In this document: one piece after another, positions 18,161-22,431 of the stretch
How the letters are laid out: each line of letters starts with the position of its first letter
Numbering within the stretch: the stretch's first letter is position 1
From: Corallococcus sp. CAG:1435
GTDB taxonomy: Bacteria; Bacillota; Clostridia; Christensenellales; CAG-314
NCBI GenBank assembly: GCA_000433775.1
Contig: HF998482.1
Location: forward strand, 58,551-80,981
Direction: 5' to 3'
DNA: 22,431 nt
Position numbers and translations under genes: made by a program
Notes under the pieces: model-generated
Database searches by the model: none
What the model was told of the DNA's origin: nothing
What the model saw: only the letters and a program-made list of their open reading frames with translations

Positions 18161-18554
18161 GCCACGCCGACAAAGTTTGCTGCACGACAAAAACGGGCAT
18201 GTTTTCTTTCCGTCGACGCAAACTACACTCAAACGGCATGCTTACAGGCACCAACAGCGTGTTTGGCAACAGACAAGGATTAAAACACAGGTTTTGCTAC
18301 TTCCGTAACGCAAGCCATCAGATACCTTTTATTTACCGACAGACCTGCCTATTTTTGCAAAAATTCGGCTTGCGAAAAATTCTGAAAAATTTACATCAGG
18401 CAACAGACGGCATTTTGTCAAAGGTGTTTTCAAAATAAAAACAATTCTCAACGTACAATTTTGTATCAAAAAACCTGATACGGTATAAGATTTTTGGTAC
18501 AAAAGTAACTTGCAAGTTTTGTACGGACAAATTGCAAAAGAAAGTGCCCTTTCT
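18161..18554. other. Intergenic region between the nucleosidase gene and greA
   Basis: No gene is recognised. Several inverted repeats follow the nucleosidase stop codon on the minus strand. GAAAG/CTTTC (18540-18553) is followed by TTTTG and may be a weak terminator. GTACAAAA/TTTTGTAC (18497-18504 and 18517-18524) is perfect over 8 bp with a further palindrome inside. GTATC/GATAC lies near 18466-18481. The part from 18161 to 18400 shows nothing clear. Confidence 0.45.
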
Positions 18555-19226
18555 TCACAGCAACTCGGCAAGTTTTTGTGCAAAGGCAAAAAATCCCTGC
18601 GCTGCCTTTTCGGCATTTTGTTCGTATTCGCCGTAACCTCCAATGAGGCTGTCGGAAACACACTTTATCAAAAGGCAGGGCACATTGTTGAACTTGCAGG
18701 AAAACAACACCCCTGCCGATTCCATATCGCAGATTTGTGCGTCAAAAGTTTTGCTTAAATACGACTTTTCCTCAACGTCTACCACGAATTTGTCGGCGGA
18801 GGCACACCTTACAGTGGGCAGATTTTGCACCTGCAATGCCTTTTGTATGAGGTTGGCGTCGCAATCCACCCAAATGTTTTCAAAGCAAAGGTATCTGCCG
18901 ACAGGTACATCGTCTATTTGCGCCGTGTCCATGGCGTAATGCACCACACTGTTTACCAACACGGTGGAAAGCACCGAAACGTCATGAGTGAGCGAACCGA
19001 CAACGCCGAAATTTATTATCGCCTGTACTCCGAAATGAGAAATGAGCATCTGACAGGCTGCTGAAGCGGCAATTTCCCCCACTGTGGGCGGACAGCATAG
19101 ATAGGCTTCGTGCTTGCCCAAAGCAAGTTTGAACACATCAAAACGTCCCACCTTTATTTTTTCCTGCGCACATTGCAAAAAGGAGCGTGATTCTTTTTCC
19201 ATTGCAGTAAAAATACCAAGTTTCAT
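18555..19226 (-). CDS. MTA/SAH nucleosidase-like protein (phosphorylase family 1)
   Basis: A 223-residue protein of the purine/uridine phosphorylase superfamily, closest in layout to 5'-methylthioadenosine/S-adenosylhomocysteine nucleosidase. That enzyme cleaves adenine from MTA or SAH and recycles by-products of methylation and autoinducer synthesis. The start AMEKE (8-12) keeps the acidic residue used as proton donor or acceptor. DMESAG (167-172) keeps the ribose-binding Glu, and VSD (190-192) the catalytic Asp. The glycine loops differ from the usual wording: VGEIAAS instead of VGKVNAA, and FGVVGSL instead of GxAGGL. Substrate preference may therefore differ, and a futalosine- or other nucleoside-specific relative is possible. 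The ATG has GGAGG four bases upstream. It is transcribed alone, divergently from the 90-residue gene. Confidence 0.8.
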   Translation of the reverse strand: MKLGIFTAMEKESRSFLQCAQEKIKVGRFDVFKLALGKHEAYLCCPPTVGEIAASAACQMLISHFGVQAIINFGVVGSLTHDVSVLSTVLVNSVVHYAMDTAQIDDVPVGRYLCFENIWVDCDANLIQKALQVQNLPTVRCASADKFVVDVEEKSYLSKTFDAQICDMESAGVLFSCKFNNVPCLLIKCVSDSLIGGYGEYEQNAEKAAQGFFAFAQKLAELL

Positions 19227-19288
19227 TTTTCCTCCGTGCGCAACAGGTCGCTGTTGTGACGCTTGTTGCCTTTTGACTGTTTGAAAAT

Positions 19289-19317
19289 ATTGTACCACAC
19301 ACGGCAACAATAGTAAA
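19289..19317 (-). promoter_or_regulatory. Promoter of the nucleosidase gene
   Basis: Minus strand: -35 TTTACT (19312-19317), a 17-bp spacer and -10 TACAAT (19289-19294). Confidence 0.6.
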
Positions 19318-19360
19318 GATAATTGCAACTTACAAAATAGTATTTTGTTTCAAAAACAGA

Positions 19361-19389
19361 TTGATTTTTTTGGTCAAATTTGATACAAT
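19361..19389 (+). promoter_or_regulatory. Promoter of the 90-residue gene and probably tRNA-Gly
   Basis: A -35 TTGATT (19361-19366), a 17-bp spacer and a -10 TACAAT (19384-19389) are seen. The predicted start near 19396 leaves a leader of only about 10 nt, which just includes the GAGGT Shine-Dalgarno. Confidence 0.75.
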
Positions 19390-19404
19390 ATTCGTGAGGT
19401 AAAC

Positions 19405-19677
19405 ATGAAGATTTGGGCAAAGACCGTTTTGGGCGAGAAACTGACAAGAAACATAATTTATCAGTGCGACGTCGTTTCCGACGAGGATGCTTTTGTTTCC
19501 GCATTGCAGGAAATTTGCGGACAAATGGATATTCCTACCCCCATTTCCACGAAGGTGAACTTTAACCATTTTGTAATGTTTAACAACACAAAATTTAAGG
19601 CTCGTGATTTTGTCGAGTCCATAGATTTTGATTTGCTGGATATCGAAGCGGTACCCGACAAAGCAAAAAAACAATAA
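19405..19677 (+). CDS. Small conserved protein of unknown function
   Basis: A 90-residue soluble protein without signal peptide, membrane segment or known motif. It begins MKIWAKTVLGEKLTRNIIYQ, has a central helix-like part EDAFVSALQEICGQMDIPTP, and ends with FNNTKFKARDFVESIDFDLLDIE. This pattern, with the DIPTP and NNTKF...DFVE blocks, matches a family of small clostridial proteins that I recall without any assigned role. GAGGT lies four bases before the ATG. The tRNA-Gly gene starts only 16 bp after the stop, with no terminator or separate promoter visible, so both are probably on one transcript. Confidence 0.8.
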   Translation: MKIWAKTVLGEKLTRNIIYQCDVVSDEDAFVSALQEICGQMDIPTPISTKVNFNHFVMFNNTKFKARDFVESIDFDLLDIEAVPDKAKKQ

Positions 19678-19693
19678 ACCTACGAGTTGTTTT

Positions 19694-19767
19694 GCGGGTA
19701 TAGTTTAGTGGCAAAACGACTGCTTCCCAAGCAGTAATTACGGGTTCGATTCCCGTTACCCGCTCCA
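19694..19767 (+). tRNA. trnG: tRNA-Gly(CCC)
   Basis: The acceptor stem pairs GCGGGTA (19694-19700) with TACCCGC (19757-19763). The anticodon arm is ACTGC/GCAGT around TTCCCAA, with anticodon CCC at 19726-19728. The T-arm is ACGGG-TTCGATT-CCCGT. The discriminator base is T and CCA is encoded at 19765-19767. It has no evident promoter of its own. Confidence 0.96.
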
Positions 19768-19780
19768 AATGAAATTGTGC

Positions 19781-19850
19781 GGTAACGGGTTCGCTCAGCC
19801 GAGTGCGCAGCACGAACGCCACGAAGCGTAAGCGCAGTATTCCCGTTACT
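19781..19850 (+). repeat. Split partial copy of the tRNA-Gly T-arm around a GC-rich 45-nt segment
   Basis: ACGGGTTCG (19785-19793) and ATTCCCGTTAC (19839-19849) are together the T-arm plus start of the acceptor strand of the tRNA just upstream, cut after TTCG. Between them lie 45 nt (19794-19838) of about 64% G+C, richer than the surroundings. The outer arms GTAACGGG/CCCGTTAC (19782-19789 and 19842-19849) pair perfectly over 8 bp. Confidence 0.6.
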
Positions 19851-19862
19851 TGAAGGGTTGCC

Positions 19863-20288
19863 ATGTCAAAATCAAACAACAAACTTGCAATAATTTGTCT
19901 GTTACTTGTTGCTTGCACGGTTGTTTTGTGTGCTTGCCGTACATCACAACACATTTTGCCCCGAGAGTACCTTGTTGACGAAGTGCGCCAAGCGTACGGA
20001 AAATCCGACGATTTCGATGTTTTTTACATGGACTACACTTCTTCGCAAGAGTTCGGTTACGACTACTACATTGTTGTTACGGACAGCGATGAAAACCAGT
20101 GCTTTTTCTACTTCTTCTCAAACCAACAACTTGCCACACAGTTTGCCGAAGAACAACATTGGAACGTTGCTTTATGGGCAATGTCCGTCTTGTACGGAGA
20201 ACCAACGTGGGTATACGTGGAACAGCAGGGCAAAATGGTGGCAACCTACACCGACGCAAGCATTTTGCAACAACTTTTGCAAAATTGA
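19863..20288 (+). CDS. Small lipoprotein of unknown function
   Basis: A 141-residue secreted lipoprotein. The N-terminus has a short basic part (MSKSNNK), a hydrophobic core LAIICLLLVACTVVL and a lipobox LCAC, so signal peptidase II should cleave before Cys25. The mature part is rich in Tyr, Gln and acidic residues, with no cysteine-based fold and no motif I recognise. The ATG has GAAGGG five bases upstream. It follows tRNA-Gly by about 95 bp with no clear promoter, so it may share that transcript. Unlike the nifJ gene it uses TTA and TCA codons freely. A weak terminator-like hairpin follows. Confidence 0.78.
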   Translation: MSKSNNKLAIICLLLVACTVVLCACRTSQHILPREYLVDEVRQAYGKSDDFDVFYMDYTSSQEFGYDYYIVVTDSDENQCFFYFFSNQQLATQFAEEQHWNVALWAMSVLYGEPTWVYVEQQGKMVATYTDASILQQLLQN

Positions 20289-20311
20289 CGGACGTCTGAT
20301 TTCAGATTTTT

Positions 20312-20332
20312 TCGGCAACAGCCGATATTTTT
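20312..20332 (+). terminator. Weak terminator-like hairpin after the lipoprotein gene
   Basis: TCGGC-AACA-GCCGA (20312-20325) is followed by TATTTTT. The stem is only 5 bp, so termination is probably partial. Confidence 0.45.
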
Positions 20333-20389
20333 ACCAGACACGGCATTTTGCTTTGTTTGGGTCGCCACAAGCGACAACGGAGGATAGCC

Positions 20390-20854
20390 ATGAACACCTA
20401 TATGAAAATTGCCATTGACGAGGCTCGCAAGGGCATTGCGCAAAACGACGGCGGACCTTTCGGTGCGGTGGTCGTGAAAAACGGAACCGTCATAGGAAAA
20501 GGACACAACCGTGTAGCAAAAAACAACGACCCCACCTGCCACGGCGAGATGGAAGCAATCAGGGACGCCTGCAAAAATCTTGACACGTTTGATTTGTCGG
20601 GTGCCGACATCTACACTACCGGTCAACCGTGCGTAATGTGTCTGGGGGCAATTTTGTGGTCCAACATAAATCACATCTACTACGGTTGTTCCATAGCGGA
20701 AAATGACATGATAGGTTTTCGTGACGACGTTTTCAGCAAGACGCTGGAAATAAATATGGAAAAGATTCAGGACAAAATTTCTCAAATAGATCACGAAGAA
20801 TGTTTGCAACTTTTCCGTGATTACATGAAAATTACCGACAAAACTATGTATTAA
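20390..20854 (+). CDS. guaD: Guanine deaminase-like nucleobase deaminase (CDA fold)
   Basis: A 154-residue zinc hydrolase of the cytidine/deoxycytidylate deaminase superfamily, resembling Bacillus GuaD, which turns guanine into xanthine and ammonia in purine salvage. The zinc site is H51 and E53 (CHGEMEAI) with C81 and C84 (QPCVMC). The usual PCPMC is PCVMC here, and the preceding Glu is Gln. The N-terminal block NDGGPFGAVVVKNG and the blocks NDPTCHGE and TFDLSGADIYTT fit guanine deaminase better than tRNA-adenosine deaminase TadA. The C-terminus ends in DKTMY, like the C-terminal Tyr tail that closes the active site in the domain-swapped GuaD dimer. The ATG has GGAGG six bases upstream. No promoter was identified. 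Confidence 0.82.
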   Translation: MNTYMKIAIDEARKGIAQNDGGPFGAVVVKNGTVIGKGHNRVAKNNDPTCHGEMEAIRDACKNLDTFDLSGADIYTTGQPCVMCLGAILWSNINHIYYGCSIAENDMIGFRDDVFSKTLEINMEKIQDKISQIDHEECLQLFRDYMKITDKTMY

Positions 20855-20898
20855 TCATCGTAAAGCGCAACTTGCGCCAAATGAATTTTGCAAAATAA

Positions 20899-20928
20899 AA
20901 ACCTCTGCACTTGCAGAGGTTATTTTTT
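20899..20928. terminator. Bidirectional terminator between the deaminase and choloylglycine hydrolase genes
   Basis: ACCTCTGC/GCAGAGGT (20901-20908 and 20913-20920, extendable to 10 bp) is followed by TATTTTTTG on the plus strand and TTTTATTTTG on the minus strand. It serves two converging genes. Confidence 0.92.
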
Positions 20929-20932
20929 GTTT

Positions 20933-21871
20933 TCAGTAAACGTCAAAGGACACAAGCGATGCGCCGTCGATATCTGTTTTGTGCATGTCCACACTGCGCA
21001 CACTGCTGTTTTCGTACGTTTTGTAGTAGTACACACCGCTGTCACTGTCGATACAGCAGGAATAGTTGGTTTTGTACACCTTTTCGTATGGAAGAGAAAC
21101 GGCACCCGCAGGCACAGCCACTGCATCGAGAAGGTGAAAAAAGTGTTGCACTCCGTTTACATCGGGACAAAAACAGTTGTTTCTTAAAAAAGCCGCTTTC
21201 ACAAACCTGGAAGCAGAAGAAAAATCTCCCGGAAGTCCTATTCCGCCGAAACCGTTGCTGAAAGGTTTTAATTGCAAATTGGTGCTTTCCGATGGGTTTT
21301 GCACAGACAAATTGAGGTACTGCGAAAGATTTTCCATGTGGAAATCAAACGGTGGATTGTTTGTGAGAACGCCCACGGGATTGATACACACGCTTGTCCC
21401 CCTTTCGGTACATTCCACCACTGCGGATTTACTTTTGTCCGCTATGTGCCAATGTAATGTTGCTATTGGTAACGACGGCGAAAATGACATTGCAACAAGT
21501 TGAGTTTGTCGCATGAGATCCACCGCTTCGTCAACCGTACGACAGTGGCAAAGTATCCATGGAATTATTTCGTGAGGAGCAATGTTGTACTTTCCGTTTG
21601 CTTTCTGCAAAGAGTACTTGGCATAGCCGTTAAAATTAAGTCCCGCCATGCACAAGCCCTTTTCGTTTGCACAATCTGCGTACAACGGATAGTTGTCGTA
21701 CACACTTGCCATTCCCACAAGGGCAAAATGTTTTTCCAATGGCTTTTCGCATTTGAAAGTAACGGTGTAGTTACGTGGCGTAACCACGACCCTTTCTCCG
21801 AAGTGACTGTCCAAGTCCAGATTCCTGCCGAAATAATGCTTATCTGAATTTACGGAAATACTCGTGCACAT
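20933..21871 (-). CDS. bsh: Choloylglycine hydrolase family enzyme (bile salt hydrolase or penicillin V acylase)
   Basis: A 312-residue N-terminal-nucleophile amidase. In this family the initiator Met is removed and Cys2 becomes the nucleophile; the chosen start gives MCTSIS. Other active-site residues are in place: R16 and D19 (FGRNLDLD), N79 (GLNFNGYA), N171 (GVLTNNPPFDF) and R222 (PGDFSSASRF). The overall wording, including YYYKTYEN and SVDMHKTDIDG near the end, is close to what I recall of the Clostridium perfringens conjugated bile acid hydrolase. Cleavage of taurine- or glycine-conjugated bile salts is therefore likely, though penicillin V acylase cannot be excluded. There is no signal peptide; the enzyme is cytosolic. 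GAGG lies three bases before the ATG; an upstream in-frame Met would hide the Cys. No clear promoter was found. Confidence 0.9.
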   Translation of the reverse strand: MCTSISVNSDKHYFGRNLDLDSHFGERVVVTPRNYTVTFKCEKPLEKHFALVGMASVYDNYPLYADCANEKGLCMAGLNFNGYAKYSLQKANGKYNIAPHEIIPWILCHCRTVDEAVDLMRQTQLVAMSFSPSLPIATLHWHIADKSKSAVVECTERGTSVCINPVGVLTNNPPFDFHMENLSQYLNLSVQNPSESTNLQLKPFSNGFGGIGLPGDFSSASRFVKAAFLRNNCFCPDVNGVQHFFHLLDAVAVPAGAVSLPYEKVYKTNYSCCIDSDSGVYYYKTYENSSVRSVDMHKTDIDGASLVSFDVY

Positions 21872-22108
21872 TTTCCTCATTGCCCCCTTTTCTTTGACCG
21901 ACACTTCATAGTTATTGACAAAGATTGGTACAAAACATTTGCATACGGTGTAAAGTTTTTGCTACATAAAATTGAAAACGCCAATTTTATTGTGTGCAAA
22001 AATACCGCAATCGAATACAACTCCGACACAAAAAGCAAATAGTCTGTTTATCTCGTTACCGCACAAATACAAGGTTGGATATGCTTGGACAAAAATCGCA
22101 AAAGCGTG
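21872..22108. other. Spacer between the two minus-strand hydrolase genes
   Basis: This 237-bp A/T-rich spacer should hold the promoter of the choloylglycine hydrolase gene. The best pair seen on the minus strand is TTTACA and TACCAA with an 18-bp spacer, which is weak. No T-rich hairpin ends the upstream esterase gene. Confidence 0.35.
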
Positions 22109-22431
22109 TTACTGCCCTTTGTTTTGCTTGTATTTGATTTCGAAGCCTTGCGTTTGAGACAGCCAGTTGGCAGCCAACTGCACCCAGACAGAAACGCAGA
22201 CGCCCACTTTTTCGTCGTTGCAGGTGGTTTCTTTTGTAGCAAGGGACAATCCGTGTGGTCCGTTGCAAAATACGTGCAATTCAAATGGCACGCCGTATTT
22301 TTGCAACTGCATTGCGTAGTCGACGGAATTTTTGAAACTGACTGTGCCGTCGGTGCGTGTGTGCCACAAAAATGCAGGCGAAGTTTGCTCCGAAACAAGA
22401 CTGACAGGGTCTACCCTGTCGCCACTGACTC
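22109..22431 (-). CDS. Alpha/beta hydrolase (acetyl esterase/lipase type), C-terminal part; gene starts outside window
   Basis: The frame is open to the window edge, so only the last 107 or so residues are present. The visible part contains SPAFLWHTRTDGTVSFKNS, where the Asp of RTDG should be the acid of the catalytic triad, and CNGPHGLSLA, where the His completes it. PFELHVF lies between. This layout is typical of carbohydrate acetyl-esterase/lipase proteins (BD-FAE or Abhydrolase_3 type) of gut Clostridia. The nucleophile GxSxG lies outside the window. The stop is TAA at 22109-22111, and no strong terminator follows. The substrate is unknown; deacetylation of plant polysaccharide or sugar is one possibility. 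Confidence 0.8.
   Translation of the reverse strand, partial: VSGDRVDPVSLVSEQTSPAFLWHTRTDGTVSFKNSVDYAMQLQKYGVPFELHVFCNGPHGLSLATKETTCNDEKVGVCVSVWVQLAANWLSQTQGFEIKYKQNKGQ

Noticed and set aside
19694..19850. Integrated element attached at tRNA-Gly
   Set aside because: The downstream partial copy lacks the acceptor end expected of an att duplication, and no integrase or other mobile gene lies nearby.
19595..19954. 119-codon minus-strand frame reading through tRNA-Gly (GIEPVITAWEAVVLPLNYTRK)
   Set aside because: This is a typical artefact peptide of antisense tRNA-Gly sequence, not a gene.

Overview
The window looks like chromosomal DNA of an anaerobic member of the Clostridia (Bacillota), probably from an animal gut. 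The grounds are a single-chain pyruvate:ferredoxin oxidoreductase, a bile-salt-hydrolase-type enzyme, a greA-lysS pair, clear GGAGG ribosome binding sites, consensus sigma-70/sigA promoters and compact intrinsic terminators. No phage genes, integrase, transposase or CRISPR array are seen. The assignment is inference; no 16S or other rRNA marker is present.

Layout. 1-635: 3' part of an MgtE magnesium channel and its terminator. 1070-1591: DUF218 (YdcF-like) gene on the minus strand. 1857-2014: stand-alone tRNA-Asn(GTT) with its own promoter and terminator. 2542-6210: strongly expressed-looking pyruvate:ferredoxin oxidoreductase. 6308-9989: two-gene ABC exporter operon (minus). 10011-10585: hairpin-rich region with a three-copy, about 130 bp tandem repeat. 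10585-11893: autoregulated-looking operon of an XRE repressor and a companion protein of the same C-terminal fold (minus). 12052-12657: unknown two-helix membrane protein. 12731-13176: tandem 213/216 bp repeat that includes the last codons of the next gene. 13135-14519: membrane-anchored metallophosphoesterase (minus). 14860-15675: uracil phosphoribosyltransferase (plus). 16004-18154: greA-lysS (minus). 18555-19317: MTA/SAH-nucleosidase-like gene (minus). 19361-20928: a small conserved gene, tRNA-Gly(CCC), a lipoprotein and a guanine-deaminase-like enzyme (plus). 20933-21871: choloylglycine-hydrolase family enzyme (minus). 22109-22431: end of an alpha/beta hydrolase (minus).

Most genes are housekeeping: energy metabolism, translation and transcription fidelity, and salvage of uracil, guanine and methylthioadenosine. 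They form one- or two-gene units, each with its own promoter and terminator. The most unusual material is non-coding. Two tandem-repeat arrays (10213-10585 and 12731-13176) keep complementary arms between copies, with a few compensatory changes. The second array contains an interleaved pair of 7-bp helices (a possible H-type pseudoknot) in both copies. A third, much decayed array lies at 2029-2250. A GC-rich 45-nt segment splits a partial copy of the tRNA-Gly T-arm just downstream of that tRNA. These are the best candidates for something undescribed. None resembles an RNA family that I recognise.
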